A stretch of DNA of 64,000 nucleotides from the NCBI RefSeq assembly GCF_015354445.1, contig NZ_JADKYT010000001.1, positions 372,001 to 436,000 on the forward strand, written 5' to 3'. Below, one piece after another: positions 51,934 to 62,625 of the stretch. The position numbers and the translations under genes are program-made. Source of the stretch: Methylophilus sp. QUAN (GTDB lineage Bacteria; Pseudomonadota; Gammaproteobacteria; Burkholderiales; Methylophilaceae). The notes below the pieces were generated by a model. That model was not told the DNA's origin and made no database searches. It saw only the letters and a list, made by a program, of their open reading frames with translations. Within the stretch, counting starts at the first letter, position 1, and each line of letters opens with the position of its first letter.

Positions 51934-53049
51934 TCAGGCGAGTCGTTGGAACTGACCGCTGGCGAGATGGCTGACCACACCTTCTAATTCAAGTAGTGTT
52001 AGCATGGTGGAAACTTGTTCGGGCGTCAAGCCTGAGCGGGCTGAGATCTGTTCTGCAAACAGGGGGTCGAATCCCATGCAAACCAAGACAGGGATTGCTT
52101 CGGCGGGTAAATTAGTCCAATCGGGTGATGGCCCGTTCGGGCTAATCGCCAACGCCTGGTTTGACAGGCGGATGTGCCGTAATTCACTCAAAATGTCGTC
52201 GGTCGATTCGACCAGTTTTGCGCCTTGCTTGATCAGGGCGTGGCAACCTTTGGCCACTGGCGAGTGAATCGAGCCTGGAATGGCAAACACTTCGCGTCCT
52301 TGCTCGATAGCTTGTTTGGCGGTGATCAACGAGCCGCTGTCAATATTGGCCTCTACCACCAGGCAACCTTCAGATAATCCGCTGATAATGCGGTTACGCC
52401 GTGGGAAGTTATGCGTGAGCGATGGCGTACCCAGCGGGTATTCAGAGAGAATCAGTCCGTATTGCGCAATCTGGTGCGCCAATGCCTTGTGCCTGGCCGG
52501 GTACACAATATCCAGCCCGGTGCCGACCACGGCAATGGTAGCACCATCTGCTTTTAATGCGCCTCGGTGCGCGGCGCCATCAATGCCGAGCGCCAGGCCA
52601 CTCACCACCGCAAACCCGGCGCGGCATAGGCTTTCGGCAAAATTTTCGGCCGTCGCTTCACCTTGCGGTGTGGCATGACGGCTACCAACAATGGCGAGGC
52701 CTGGTCTTTTAAGGGTTTGCAGGTTGCCTTTGGCGTACAACACTGGCGGCGGCTGGTCTGTGTCCAGCAGTCGTTGCGGATAGTAAGGGTCGCCTAGAGT
52801 GATCAAGTGGTTATCGGTTTGATCCAGCCAGGCCAGCGTGTGTGCAATGTGCGGGTCATCCATGGCGCGCTGGATACCGTCAGCGACCTCTTTGCTGACC
52901 AGGTCGCGCAAGGCTGAGTAAGGTGCAGCCAGAATGGCTTCAGGCGTTTTGAAACTAAGCAGTAACTGGCAGTAAGTGACACTGCCCAGCCCGTCGACCA
53001 GGCTGAGCGCAATCCATGGGGCGTTTTGTTCAGTGGTGACGTTGACCAT
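51934..53049 (-). CDS. dprA: DNA-processing protein DprA (Smf)
   Basis: 371 residues. A short helical N-terminal domain is followed by the Rossmann-like fold with GSRHATPQGE, SGLALGIDGAAH, VVGTGLDIVYPARH, SEYPLGTPSLTHNFPRRNRI and GSLITA, then a C-terminal winged helix (SGLTPEQVSTMLTLLELEG). DprA brings incoming single-stranded DNA to RecA during natural transformation. It is followed by smg and preceded by a LysM gene. Confidence 0.95.
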   Translation of the reverse strand: MVNVTTEQNAPWIALSLVDGLGSVTYCQLLLSFKTPEAILAAPYSALRDLVSKEVADGIQRAMDDPHIAHTLAWLDQTDNHLITLGDPYYPQRLLDTDQPPPVLYAKGNLQTLKRPGLAIVGSRHATPQGEATAENFAESLCRAGFAVVSGLALGIDGAAHRGALKADGATIAVVGTGLDIVYPARHKALAHQIAQYGLILSEYPLGTPSLTHNFPRRNRIISGLSEGCLVVEANIDSGSLITAKQAIEQGREVFAIPGSIHSPVAKGCHALIKQGAKLVESTDDILSELRHIRLSNQALAISPNGPSPDWTNLPAEAIPVLVCMGFDPLFAEQISARSGLTPEQVSTMLTLLELEGVVSHLASGQFQRLA

Positions 53050-53061
53050 TTAGTGTGTGGG

Positions 53062-54096
53062 TTATGGTGTGCGCACCACATCTTCTGTGTGTATCGGTTG
53101 CGATGCTTGCATCACCAACGCGTAAGAGAGCTTGGCAAAGGTCTTGAATACCATGACCAGGCCAACCGGTTCGTCTGGAAGCTCGATGGTGACCGGGTGT
53201 TTAGGATCGGATTCAGGGTCAATCATGCTTGCCCCTTTGCGCAGTACGGATAATACGTGACCACGCTCCAGGCCTTGTTCTTCGCCACGGTTGAGTACTA
53301 CCACGCGGCCATAGCCGGTTTCGTTAATGCCCTCACTCACGCGCGCAATCTGGCCCTGGATTTGTGCCTCTGGTGCATGTGGAATATATGACGGGCTGAG
53401 CTCATCTTCCAGCGCAATCAGCTTGTCTTTCACCGCAATTTCTTCTTTGGCTTGCGTCACCGTCAAGGTGGCTGGTTGGCCCGGGCGCAACAACCTGGCT
53501 TCTCCCAGATAATGTGCTTCATTGCCCAGGATTTCGCCATTCTCAGGATTTTTAACTGGCTCGCCTTCGCGGTAAATCGCCCAGGCACTTCTGGTCGATT
53601 CCGGCAGGTTCTGTACATAAATATGTGTGCCCGGGCTGAGTATTTCGCGTTCTTCCTGAGCTGCAATAATTCTAGGGGCTGCTTTCAGGTCTTCCGGCGA
53701 GATCAGCATGGGTTTGGTCAGGAACGGCAGAATCGTGTTCGGTTGTATCGCTGGAATCGCATCGCCTTTAATCGGCGTCACAATCACGCCGGGTTCTAGC
53801 GTCACCGATTCACGCACCAGTTTCAATACCGGTTTGCCACTGCTGGTGTCGAGTACAATCACATCGCCGGGGTAAATCCAGTGTGGGTTTTTAATGCGCT
53901 CGCGGTTGAGTTGCCAGATTTGTGGCCATTGCCAGGGGTTCTTGAGAAATTTGGCCGAAATGTCCCACAAGGTGTCGCCTTTGACCACCACATGGCGGTC
54001 AGGATGTTGCGGGCGCAAAGGAATTTCTTCGGCATGTACCAACAAGCTGCTACAAGCCAGTGCAAGCGAGGTTATAATTTGAACAATTTTGGTCAT
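53062..54096 (-). CDS. LysM-domain envelope protein
   Basis: 344 residues. Signal peptide ending LLVHAEE, then one LysM domain (HVVVKGDTLWDISAKFLKNP...WIYPGDVIVL, residues 35-90) that binds peptidoglycan. The remaining 250 residues resemble the conserved partner of dprA in betaproteobacteria (ARVSEGINETGYGRVVVLNRGEEQGLERGHVLSV). It has no catalytic domain. The start MTKIVQI gives the signal peptide. Twelve bases separate it from dprA. Confidence 0.88.
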   Translation of the reverse strand: MTKIVQIITSLALACSSLLVHAEEIPLRPQHPDRHVVVKGDTLWDISAKFLKNPWQWPQIWQLNRERIKNPHWIYPGDVIVLDTSSGKPVLKLVRESVTLEPGVIVTPIKGDAIPAIQPNTILPFLTKPMLISPEDLKAAPRIIAAQEEREILSPGTHIYVQNLPESTRSAWAIYREGEPVKNPENGEILGNEAHYLGEARLLRPGQPATLTVTQAKEEIAVKDKLIALEDELSPSYIPHAPEAQIQGQIARVSEGINETGYGRVVVLNRGEEQGLERGHVLSVLRKGASMIDPESDPKHPVTIELPDEPVGLVMVFKTFAKLSYALVMQASQPIHTEDVVRTP

Positions 54097-54265
54097 GTGG
54101 CGTCTCTGTAATATGCAGTGCAAAAGAGGGGCAGCATCAATGGTGCGCACCATCTGCGCAATATCGACCAATCTAGCATGGGTTTAAAGTTCTTATCAAG
54201 GTGAAAAAGCGGGCGTTTTGCCCTGTTTTTCCCACAAACTATTTGAATGGAAAGATTTGTAGAGC

Positions 54266-54781
54266 ATGGCACTACTTCCAATTTTGCAATATCCTGACCC
54301 GCGCTTGCATACGGTGGCCAAGCCGGTGCAAGTGTTTGACGACGCATTGCAGCAGCTGGTGAGTGATATGGCCGAGACCATGTACGATGCGCCTGGCATT
54401 GGGTTGGCCGCGACGCAAATAGATCGCCACATTCAGTTGATTGTGATAGACCTGAGCAAAGAAAAAGATGATTTGCTGGTGCTTATTAACCCGAAAATCA
54501 TTGCGCAGTCTGGTAGCCAGGACTACGAAGAAGGGTGTTTATCTGTGCCCGGCATTTATGAAAATGTCACCCGTGCCGAATTTATCACCGTTGAAGCGCA
54601 GGATGCGACCGGTAAAACATTCAGGCTGGATGCGGATGGTTTACTCAGTGTTTGTATCCAGCATGAGATGGATCACCTCAAGGGCAAGGTGTTTGTTGAA
54701 TACCTGTCAACGCTCAAACGCAACCGCATTCGCAGCAAGATGGTCAAACACGCGCGCGAAATCGAACGCAATAGTTACTAA
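54266..54781 (+). CDS. def: Peptide deformylase
   Basis: 171 residues with all three motifs: [16 protein letters not shown] (metal Cys) and HEMDHLKG (two metal His and catalytic Glu). It removes the formyl group from new proteins. It is divergent from the LysM gene and 15 bp before fmt. Confidence 0.97.
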   Translation: MALLPILQYPDPRLHTVAKPVQVFDDALQQLVSDMAETMYDAPGIGLAATQIDRHIQLIVIDLSKEKDDLLVLINPKIIAQSGSQDYEEGCLSVPGIYENVTRAEFITVEAQDATGKTFRLDADGLLSVCIQHEMDHLKGKVFVEYLSTLKRNRIRSKMVKHAREIERNSY

Positions 54782-54796
54782 GCACGGGGAATCAGC

Positions 54797-55717
54797 ATGC
54801 GAATTATTTATGCCGGAACCCCGGAGTTTGCCGTGCCTGCTTTGCAGGGTTTGATCGATGCCGGTCATGAGATTGTGATGGTATTAACACAACCAGACCG
54901 GCCCGCTGGCCGTGGCATGCAGTTGAAAGCCAGCCCGGTGAAACAGCTGGCCTTGCAACATGGTTTGCGTGTGTTTCAACCCGAGAGCCTGAAACCTGCC
55001 GAAGTGCAGGCCGAGGTCGCGGCGGTGAATGCCGATGTCATGATCGTCGCTGCCTATGGCCTGATTATTCCAACCGCTGTGTTGAATATCCCCACGCGTG
55101 GCTGTTACAACATCCATGGCTCATTGTTGCCGCGCTGGCGCGGTGCGGCACCGATTCATAGAGCGATTCTGGCAGGGGATGCCGAGACGGGTGTCACCAT
55201 TATGGAAGTGGTGCCCAAGCTGGATGCCGGTAATATGATCAGCAAATGGGCCGTCGCTATTACCGAGGCGGACACGACCCAAAGCCTGCATGATGCCATC
55301 AGCCGCGAAGGTGCCCGCTTGATGGTGGAGGCCATGCACATACTGCAAAGCACCGGTGAGCTAACGTCTGAAGTGCAGGATGAATCGCTGGTGACGTATG
55401 CGCACAAGCTGGAGAAATCCGAATCCGCCATAGACTGGACAGTCTCTGCGCAACAATTATCACGCCAGGTACGTGCATTTAATCCTTTTCCGGTGGCAAC
55501 TGCCAAGTTTAAAGATCAGGTGTGCAAAGTATGGTTTGCGCAGTCTGCGACTGGCAAAGGACAGCCCGGTGCTGTGGTGGAAACACAGCCTTTGCGCGTG
55601 GCTTGCGGTGACGGTGTGCTGGAAATCCACGAGCTGCAAATGCCGGGTGGCAAGCGCCAGACTGCGCAGCAGTTTGTGCAGGGGCAGCATGTGCAGGTGG
55701 GTGACCAGTTTGCTTAG
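54797..55717 (+). CDS. fmt: Methionyl-tRNA formyltransferase
   Basis: 306 residues. FAGTPEFAVPALQ-type N-terminus (YAGTPEFAVPALQGL), QPDRPAGRGMQL, and HGSLLPRWRGAAPIHRAIL with the catalytic region. It formylates initiator Met-tRNA with 10-formyl-tetrahydrofolate. The C-terminal OB-type domain is complete. Confidence 0.97.
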   Translation: MRIIYAGTPEFAVPALQGLIDAGHEIVMVLTQPDRPAGRGMQLKASPVKQLALQHGLRVFQPESLKPAEVQAEVAAVNADVMIVAAYGLIIPTAVLNIPTRGCYNIHGSLLPRWRGAAPIHRAILAGDAETGVTIMEVVPKLDAGNMISKWAVAITEADTTQSLHDAISREGARLMVEAMHILQSTGELTSEVQDESLVTYAHKLEKSESAIDWTVSAQQLSRQVRAFNPFPVATAKFKDQVCKVWFAQSATGKGQPGAVVETQPLRVACGDGVLEIHELQMPGGKRQTAQQFVQGQHVQVGDQFA

Positions 55718-55811
55718 TGTGCGCATCTATTCAACGGGCAGCAACTATTGAAAAATCGCTGTCATCACCGCATATTAGGATGGCAGTGTTGAATGTATTC
55801 AAGGAGTAAGT

Positions 55812-56684
55812 ATGTTAGGTAACTGGACCAAAACCTTTGTGCTGATGGCGGCGATTACGGCCCTGTTTGTGGCAGTCGGCGGGGCATTGGGTGGCCAGGG
55901 TGGTATGTTGATGGCCTTGTTGCTGGCAGGCGGCATGAACTTTTATGCCTATTGGTTCAGTGACCAGGCCGTGCTGAAGATGTATGGTGCGGTTGAGATT
56001 AATGCCGACAATAATTTTGGCAACGGCCAGTTCCGCAACTATTACAACATGGTCAAAGAGTTGGCTGAGCGCGCCGAGTTGCCGATGCCGCGCGTGTTTG
56101 TGATGAACGAAAGCCAGCCGAATGCGTTTGCCACCGGCCGTAACCCAGAACATGCTGCGGTAGCCGCGACGACCGGCATCATGCAGATTTTGAGTGAGCG
56201 CGAGTTGCGTGGTGTGATGGCGCATGAACTGGCGCACGTAAAAAACCGCGATACCCTGATTTCGACTATTTCAGCCACCGTGGCTGGTGCGATTTCATCG
56301 ATTGCACAATTTGGCCTGATGTTTGGTGGTGGCCATCGTGATGGTGAAGACAGACCTAACCCCATGATTGGTATCCTGATCATGGTGCTGGCGCCTTTGG
56401 CGGCTTCGCTGATCCAGATGGCGATTTCACGTTCACGTGAATATGAGGCCGATCGTATGGGCGCTGACATTAGTCGCGATCCAAAAGCCCTGGCTGCGGC
56501 TTTGGAGAAAATCCATAATTACGCGCACCAGATTCCTAACATGACAGCTGAGCAGCATCCTGAAACCGGGCAGATGATGATTATCAACCCATTATCTGGC
56601 GCAGACCTCAAGGGCTTATTTAGCACTCACCCGCAAACGGAAGAACGTATTCGCCGCTTGCTGGCGTTAGCCAATCAATATTAA
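55812..56684 (+). CDS. htpX: Membrane zinc protease HtpX
   Basis: 290 residues. Two N-terminal membrane helices, the zinc motif [13 protein letters not shown] (two His, catalytic Glu), two more helices, and the third ligand in [14 protein letters not shown]. It degrades misfolded inner-membrane proteins together with FtsH. A GGAGTAAG ribosome site precedes the ATG. Confidence 0.95.
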   Translation: MLGNWTKTFVLMAAITALFVAVGGALGGQGGMLMALLLAGGMNFYAYWFSDQAVLKMYGAVEINADNNFGNGQFRNYYNMVKELAERAELPMPRVFVMNESQPNAFATGRNPEHAAVAATTGIMQILSERELRGVMAHELAHVKNRDTLISTISATVAGAISSIAQFGLMFGGGHRDGEDRPNPMIGILIMVLAPLAASLIQMAISRSREYEADRMGADISRDPKALAAALEKIHNYAHQIPNMTAEQHPETGQMMIINPLSGADLKGLFSTHPQTEERIRRLLALANQY

Positions 56685-56704
56685 CCAGTGTGATGATTAA
56701 AAAA

Positions 56705-56728
56705 GGCTTTCTGAGGAAAGCCTTTTTT
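56705..56728 (+). terminator. Rho-independent terminator after htpX
   Basis: GGCTTTC-TGAG-GAAAGCC followed by six T. Confidence 0.88.
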
Positions 56729-56799
56729 ATTGTGCGCGTTTTTCACTGCCTAATTGAGACGCATCAAGTAGAATAGCTTTTTTTGCCCAGAGATTATCG

Positions 56800-58089
56800 T
56801 TGCAAGTTGCCCAGCTCATTGCCGCACATGCGGTGGCCGAAGTATTGGCCGGACATAACCTGACTGTTTCCATGCCCAAGGCCTTGCGCAAGGTCAAAGC
56901 AGCCACGCCGCAACAACAGGCCGCTGCGCAGGATTACAGCTACCTGACGTTACGTTTTTATGCGGAAGCCGCGGCTTACCTGCAAGCGTTGACGCCCAAG
57001 CCGGTCACGGATGAACGTGTGCATGCTTTATTGCTGGTGGCATTGTCACAGCTGTTGCATAGCACAGATGATGACTTCACTGTGGTCAACCAGGCGGTAG
57101 AAGCGGCCGGTAAAACCGGGCAACGTTGGGCCAAAGGCCTGGTCAACGCCGTGCTGCGCAACTTTTTGCGTCAGCGCACGGATTTGCAATCTCAGGTCGC
57201 CCAGCGCGAAGAAGTGCAATTTAACTATCCACAATGGTGGATAGATACCCTTAAGCAGCAATACCCGCAGGATTGGCAGGCGATTCTTCAAGTAGGTAAT
57301 AGCCATCCGCCCATGACCTTGCGTGTAAATGTGCGCAAGACAGATGCGGCGACTTATCTGCAGTTGTTGCAGTCTGTGGGCATCGCCGCTAGCCATTTGG
57401 GCGGTACGGCCATTCAGTTACAGCAGCCCTTGCCAGTGAGCAAGCTGCCTTATTTTGAAGAGGGCTGGGTCAGTGTGCAGGATGCCGGTGCGCAATGGGC
57501 CGCGCCTTTACTGGATTTGCAGCCTGGCATGCGTGTGCTGGATGCCTGCAGTGCACCAGGTGGCAAGACTTGCCACGTGCTGGAAACCAGTGATGTGGAA
57601 TTACTGTCGCTGGATGTAGAGGCCGAACGTTTGCGGCGTGTACACGAAAACCTGCAGAGATTGGGGCTGCAAGCCAAGGTGATCACAGGGGATGCTGCCC
57701 AGTCAGACTGGTTTGATGACCAGCTATTTGACCGTATCCTGGCAGATGTGCCTTGTAGTGCCTCGGGCATTGTGCGCCGCCATGTGGATATGAAGTGGTT
57801 GCGTAGACCTCAGGATCTGGCAACATTTGCCCGTACACAGCAGGAAATTTTATCGAATTTGTGGCAAATGCTGGCAAAAGGCGGTAAATTGCTCTACGTG
57901 ACATGCTCGATATTCCAACAAGAAAACGAAATGCAAATTCAGCAATTTTTAACCACGCACGCGGATGCGACAAGGTTGCCGGTCGCTTTTGATGTGTCGA
58001 TATTACCTTGTCAGCATCAGATAGGCGGGCAGTTGCTGCCTGCGGCTGAGCATGACGGATTGTTTTATGCACTTTTGCAAAAACATTAA
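56800..58089 (+). CDS. rsmB: 16S rRNA (cytosine-967-C5)-methyltransferase
   Basis: 429 residues. An N-terminal NusB-like helical domain (residues 1-140) is followed by a SAM methyltransferase domain with VQDAGAQWAAPLLDLQPG, LDACSAPGGKTCHVLE, DVPCSASGIVRRHVDMKWLR (motif IV Cys) and YVTCSIFQQENE (motif VI Cys). The start is TTG: no ATG or GTG lies between the upstream stop at 56755 and the beginning of the conserved domain. The end overlaps the DUF4390 gene. Confidence 0.93.
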   Translation: MQVAQLIAAHAVAEVLAGHNLTVSMPKALRKVKAATPQQQAAAQDYSYLTLRFYAEAAAYLQALTPKPVTDERVHALLLVALSQLLHSTDDDFTVVNQAVEAAGKTGQRWAKGLVNAVLRNFLRQRTDLQSQVAQREEVQFNYPQWWIDTLKQQYPQDWQAILQVGNSHPPMTLRVNVRKTDAATYLQLLQSVGIAASHLGGTAIQLQQPLPVSKLPYFEEGWVSVQDAGAQWAAPLLDLQPGMRVLDACSAPGGKTCHVLETSDVELLSLDVEAERLRRVHENLQRLGLQAKVITGDAAQSDWFDDQLFDRILADVPCSASGIVRRHVDMKWLRRPQDLATFARTQQEILSNLWQMLAKGGKLLYVTCSIFQQENEMQIQQFLTTHADATRLPVAFDVSILPCQHQIGGQLLPAAEHDGLFYALLQKH

Positions 58090-58642
58090 TCGCTGGTTAT
58101 GGATAGGGCTGCTGTTGAGCCTGACTAGCTGGATGGTATTTGCTGGCGGCAATCACGCGCATATCCGCAGTGCGGAGTTGGTGCTGCGGGATGAAATATG
58201 GACACTGGATGCTGACATTGATATCCAGTTCGGCCGCGCGTTGGAAGAGGCACTGAGTAAGGGGGTCGCGCTGACTTTTTTATATGAATTTCAAATTATT
58301 AAACCGCTCAAATACTGGTTTGATGATGAGGTGGTGACTGAGCGCCGCGCCGTGACCCTCAATTACCATGCACTCACCAAGCAATACCTGCTCAATTATC
58401 CGCAACAACAAAAAGTGTTCGATAGCCTGGGTGAAGCCAGGCGCGAATTGGGCTCTATTCACGATTGGCGGCTGGTGCCGCATGCCACGCTTGAAAAAAA
58501 CCAGCCTTACCAGGCCGCGCTCAAAATGCACCTGGATACCAGCAAACTGCCCAAAGCCCTGCAACTAGATGCTCTCGGGGAAAGTGACTGGGAACTGGTC
58601 ACGCCTACCTTTAGCTGGTGGGTGAAGGAAACCCAGCGCTAG
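58067..58642 (+). CDS. DUF4390 protein
   Basis: About 191 residues. A signal or anchor helix ([19 protein letters not shown]), then a beta-rich periplasmic part ([38 protein letters not shown]). The function is unknown, but the gene stands between rsmB and ntrY in many betaproteobacteria. Two ATGs are possible (58052, 58067); I prefer the second, which has ACGGA seven bases upstream. It overlaps the rsmB end and stops just before ntrY. Confidence 0.85.
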   Translation: MHFCKNINRWLWIGLLLSLTSWMVFAGGNHAHIRSAELVLRDEIWTLDADIDIQFGRALEEALSKGVALTFLYEFQIIKPLKYWFDDEVVTERRAVTLNYHALTKQYLLNYPQQQKVFDSLGEARRELGSIHDWRLVPHATLEKNQPYQAALKMHLDTSKLPKALQLDALGESDWELVTPTFSWWVKETQR

Positions 58643-58646
58643 CCTT

Positions 58647-60809
58647 ATGCGTTATGTCCTGATTTTGTCTATTGCGCTGGCAGCAGCCCTGCTTTACCTG
58701 CTGTCGCTCGCCAGCGCCAATACTGCCATCAGTGGTGATTACTATCTGGTATTGCTCTATATCAATGCTGGCCTGGCCTTGCTCTTGTTGGGTGTGATTG
58801 CTTACCAGTTGCGCCATCTCTACCGCACCACCAAAGCCAAACAGGTTGGCAGTAAACTCAATTTCAGGTTACTGGTCACGTTTGCGCTGATGGCGCTCAT
58901 CCCCGGCATGATTGTTTACCTGGTATCGGTGAATTTCCTCTCGCGCTCGATTGAGTCCTGGTTTAACGTCAAGGTGGAGTCTGCGCTGGATGGCGGCTTG
59001 AATTTGGGCCAGCGGGCACTGGATATTATGCTGGGGGATGTGAAGGAGAAGGCGCAAAGCATGGCGGTGTCGCTGTCTCTGCAGCCTGCGCGTTCTCATT
59101 ACAGCCAGATCAACGATTTACGCGAAAAAGCAGGCATTCAGGATGCGGCCTTGCTCAGTGCGCAAGGTGCTATTTTAGCCGTGAGTAGTTCTGACCCCAG
59201 CAGCTTTTTGCCTGAATTGCCGTCGGTGCCGCAGTTGCGCCAGGCCAGGAGTGGTGTTTACGGAAAGATCGAGCCGATTCCAGGCAAGGGCCTATATATG
59301 CGTGTGCTCACCCCTGTGGAGCCTCTGGGCATTACGGGTGAACTACGTATTTTGCAATTGATGCAGCCGGTGCCCAAAGCGCTGTCGAATACGGCTGAGT
59401 CGGTACAGGACGTCTATCGCGAGTATCAAACGCTGTCTTATAGCCGTCAGTCATTGAAAGACATTTTCATGCTGACGCTGACCATGATTCTGTTGTTGTC
59501 GATGTTAGGCGCATTGACCATTGCGTTTGCGCTGAGCCGCCGCATGGCACAACCCCTCACCGTGCTGGCAGAAGGCACGCGCCTGATTGCCAGTGGTGAT
59601 TATTCGCAGCAACTACCTTCGTTTGGTAAAGATGAACTCAGTGTGCTGGTGAAGTCATTTAACAGTATGACGCGCCAGTTGCAGGAGGCGAAAAATGCCT
59701 CTGAGCAAAGCCGTCAGCATGTGGAGTCTGCGCGTGCTTACCTGGAAGCGATTCTGTCGCATTTAAGCTCGGGCGTGATGACCATTAATGAGCGTGCAGA
59801 GTTGCGTGTATATAACCTGGCGGCCACCAATATTCTGGGGATTTCGCTAGTCGGCTTTAAAAACAAGATTTTTACCGAGGTGGCTGCTGAAAACAGGTAT
59901 CTCAGCCCGTTCACCGAGCTGGTGATGCAGCACTACGAAGATACCTTGCAGTTTGACCATCATGAGCGGCACCTGACCAGCCAAATTGAAATTGAGGGCG
60001 TGCATGGTACGCAGATACTGATGTTACGGGTGACGCGCTTGCCGGAAGGTGCAGGGCACGGCCTGGTGGTGGTGTTTGATGATGTGACCGCCATGGCGCA
60101 AGCGCAGCGTGATGCAGCCTGGGCGGAAGTGGCCAGGCGTTTGGCGCACGAGATTAAAAACCCGTTGACGCCGATACAGCTTTCGGCCGAACGCTTGCAA
60201 CTTAAGTTGCAGGACAAACTGGATAGCAAAGATGCCGAGATGTTATTCAAGTCGACGGATACCATTGTGAACCAGGTGCAGGCCATGAAGAACATGGTCA
60301 ACGAGTTTAGTGAATACGCCAGAACCCCGGCCGTGCAGTTGGTAAAGCTGGATTTAAATGCTTTAATTCGTGATGTCAGCCGCCTGTATAACGCCTCGGC
60401 AGTCAAGCTGGTATTAACGCTGCATGAGCAATTGCCAGAGATACATGCCGATGCAACCATGATGCGGCAAATTTTGCATAACTTGCTGCAAAATGCCCAG
60501 GATGCCCTGACACAAGTGAGTGAGCCGCACATTGTTATCTTGACCGATTATGATGGCGAGCGTATAAAATTAACCGTGACCGATAACGGCAGTGGTTTTC
60601 CGACCGATGTGATGGCCAGGGTGTTCGAGCCCTATGTCACCACCAAGTCTCACGGGACAGGGTTAGGATTAGCCATTGTGAAAAAAATGATAGAAGAGCA
60701 GCGTGGACAGATTCGCATAGACAATCTGCCACAAGGGGGCGCCAGCGTCACCATCAGCTTGCCGGTAGATAAACAACAACAGCGTCGGCGCGTTGAGCGC
60801 ATCGTGTAA
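58647..60809 (+). CDS. ntrY: Sensor histidine kinase NtrY
   Basis: 720 residues. Membrane helices at about 3-23, 33-54, 73-95 and 275-297 enclose a periplasmic sensor of about 175 residues. A HAMP domain (298-350), a PAS domain (360-480), the dimerisation helix with phospho-acceptor His501 ([13 protein letters not shown]) and an ATPase domain ([33 protein letters not shown]) follow. NtrY-type kinases signal nitrogen, redox or oxygen state to NtrX, the next gene, ten bases away. Confidence 0.93.
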   Translation: MRYVLILSIALAAALLYLLSLASANTAISGDYYLVLLYINAGLALLLLGVIAYQLRHLYRTTKAKQVGSKLNFRLLVTFALMALIPGMIVYLVSVNFLSRSIESWFNVKVESALDGGLNLGQRALDIMLGDVKEKAQSMAVSLSLQPARSHYSQINDLREKAGIQDAALLSAQGAILAVSSSDPSSFLPELPSVPQLRQARSGVYGKIEPIPGKGLYMRVLTPVEPLGITGELRILQLMQPVPKALSNTAESVQDVYREYQTLSYSRQSLKDIFMLTLTMILLLSMLGALTIAFALSRRMAQPLTVLAEGTRLIASGDYSQQLPSFGKDELSVLVKSFNSMTRQLQEAKNASEQSRQHVESARAYLEAILSHLSSGVMTINERAELRVYNLAATNILGISLVGFKNKIFTEVAAENRYLSPFTELVMQHYEDTLQFDHHERHLTSQIEIEGVHGTQILMLRVTRLPEGAGHGLVVVFDDVTAMAQAQRDAAWAEVARRLAHEIKNPLTPIQLSAERLQLKLQDKLDSKDAEMLFKSTDTIVNQVQAMKNMVNEFSEYARTPAVQLVKLDLNALIRDVSRLYNASAVKLVLTLHEQLPEIHADATMMRQILHNLLQNAQDALTQVSEPHIVILTDYDGERIKLTVTDNGSGFPTDVMARVFEPYVTTKSHGTGLGLAIVKKMIEEQRGQIRIDNLPQGGASVTISLPVDKQQQRRRVERIV

Positions 60810-60818
60810 GGAAGTACC

Positions 60819-62081
60819 ATGGCTTCACGTAATATTTTGGTGGTCGATGACGAAATAGGCATCAGGGAGTTGTTGAGCGACATCTTGCGGGATGAAGGGC
60901 ATGTCGTGCGCTTGGCGGAGAACGCACAGGTTGCGAGGGACGAACGTCTCAAGCTACGCCCGGATCTGGTCTTGCTGGACATCTGGATGCCGGATTGCGA
61001 CGGGATCAGCCTGCTTAAGGAGTGGGCCAATGCCGGATTGCTGACCATGCCGGTCATTATGATGTCCGGCCATGGCACGATTGATACGGCTGTAGAGGCG
61101 ACACGCCTCGGCGCATTCGATTTTCTCGAGAAGCCCATCGCGTTGCAAAAGTTGCTCAAAACCGTGGGTGCGGCGATTAAACACACTGAGCACCTCGCGC
61201 ATACTGAAATCAACCTCTCCAGCTTTGGCAAAAGCGCGGTGATCCAGGAGCTCAAACAGCGTCTGGAGCAATTGGCACGCCATAAAAATACCTTGTTCCT
61301 GATTGGCAAAAAAGGCGGCAGCGTGCCTTTATGCGCCAAATTCCTACGTCCGCACAATACGCCCTGGGTGGCACTCACCGAGTATGAAAAGTTAGTCACA
61401 GCGCCTATGGAAATCCTGGAGCAGGCACGTGAGGGCGTGGTGTTTGTGGATGAAGTCACCAAGCTGGGCAAGACAGAGCAAAAAGGCCTGAGCCTCTTGA
61501 TTAATAAATCGGAGAAATATGGCGTGCGCGTGATTTGTGCCAGTGAGCATGGGTTGCCCCAACTGATTGAAAAAGCCATGCTGGAGCAGTCTTTATTGCA
61601 AACGCTGGCTGGTGCTGCGGTGAAAGTGCCGTGCCTGGATGAGCACAAGGAAGATATTCCTGATCTGGTGAGTGCCATGGCGACCTTGATGGTGGAGGCC
61701 AGCAAGATCGACTATAAGTCGTTTGATGTGGCGGCGCTGAATGCCTTGCGCAATGCCGACTGGCCGGGGGATCTGGATGAGCTCGAGTCTGTGGTGCAAA
61801 ACCTGCTGATGACCAGTCTGGCCGATGTGATTACGCAAGCGGATGTGCAGCGCGTGTTGGCCAACTTTCAGGGCCAGGCCACCGAGTCAGCTGAGCAGCA
61901 TATGCCGCTCAACCTCGACCAGCCCTTGCGTGAAGCGCGCGATGAGTTTGAGCGTTTTTACTTTCAGTACCACATGCGTCTGGTGAAAAATAATATGAGC
62001 CGTTTGTCTGAGATTTCTGGCCTGGAGCGCACGCACTTGTACCGTAAGCTCAAGCAACTGGGTATCAAGATCAAAGGTTAA
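60819..62081 (+). CDS. ntrX: NtrX-like response regulator with degenerate AAA+ domain
   Basis: 420 residues. An intact receiver (DDE at 10-12, phospho-acceptor Asp54 in LLDIWMP, Lys105 in LEKP) is followed by a region at the place of the AAA+ domain and a Fis-type HTH (SRLSEISGLERTHLYRKLKQLG). The AAA+ part has lost the Walker A motif (LIGKKGGSVP at 161-170), has no GAFTGA loop, and the usual arginines before EDIP are replaced (LDEHKEDIP). A Walker-B-like VVFVDE remains. It probably cannot open sigma-54 promoters and may act as a simple DNA-binding regulator. Confidence 0.88.
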   Translation: MASRNILVVDDEIGIRELLSDILRDEGHVVRLAENAQVARDERLKLRPDLVLLDIWMPDCDGISLLKEWANAGLLTMPVIMMSGHGTIDTAVEATRLGAFDFLEKPIALQKLLKTVGAAIKHTEHLAHTEINLSSFGKSAVIQELKQRLEQLARHKNTLFLIGKKGGSVPLCAKFLRPHNTPWVALTEYEKLVTAPMEILEQAREGVVFVDEVTKLGKTEQKGLSLLINKSEKYGVRVICASEHGLPQLIEKAMLEQSLLQTLAGAAVKVPCLDEHKEDIPDLVSAMATLMVEASKIDYKSFDVAALNALRNADWPGDLDELESVVQNLLMTSLADVITQADVQRVLANFQGQATESAEQHMPLNLDQPLREARDEFERFYFQYHMRLVKNNMSRLSEISGLERTHLYRKLKQLGIKIKG

Positions 62082-62105
62082 CTTGAGATTGCTGTCAATA
62101 AAAAA

Positions 62106-62128
62106 GCCGGGATTGTCCCGGCTTTTTT
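62106..62128 (+). terminator. Rho-independent terminator after ntrX
   Basis: GCCGGGA-TTG-TCCCGGC followed by six T, with an A run upstream that may serve the convergent doxX gene. Confidence 0.9.
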
Positions 62129-62143
62129 ATTGGTGATGATTGC

Positions 62144-62524
62144 TTATTTTTTGCGGTTATCTAGGCTGCAAGCCGTGTCAGGGTAAATGCTCAGTAGCCA
62201 CATGCCACCGGCGATGCCCATGTAAGCGAAGAACGCGTCCAGTGAAGCCTGGGCCAGGATCACGGCCATAAAGGCTGCCAGTACGCCCAGTACACGGGCT
62301 GACAAGCGGGTTTTAAAGCCGATGATCAATAGCAGGCCAAACACAAATTGAACCAGGATCAGCAACGGGGCAAACACCGCTGGCAGCCCAAACTGGCCCA
62401 GGGTCATCTGATATTGCAGGTAACCATCAGGCGTATTCAAAATCGCCATCAGTTTTAAAATTACGACCCCAAAAAACACCAGCCCCAGCAAAATCCTGGC
62501 CGCTGCGGTTTGAAAACGACACAT
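62144..62524 (-). CDS. DoxX-family membrane protein
   Basis: 126 residues with four hydrophobic helices, typical of DoxX/DUF417-like small membrane proteins (ILLGLVFFGVVILKLMAI near the start, GLLLIIGFKTRLSA in the middle). The function is unknown. The ribosome site GAGGAAAAG is near the ATG. Convergent with ntrX. Confidence 0.78.
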   Translation of the reverse strand: MCRFQTAAARILLGLVFFGVVILKLMAILNTPDGYLQYQMTLGQFGLPAVFAPLLILVQFVFGLLLIIGFKTRLSARVLGVLAAFMAVILAQASLDAFFAYMGIAGGMWLLSIYPDTACSLDNRKK

Positions 62525-62625
62525 AGCTTTTCCTCAAATCCTGTTTTTAATAAAGGACGTATGATGCCTGCGGCTAACTACAATTGCAATACAGGTACAA
62601 TGGCGATATTTGATCCGGAGGGGCG

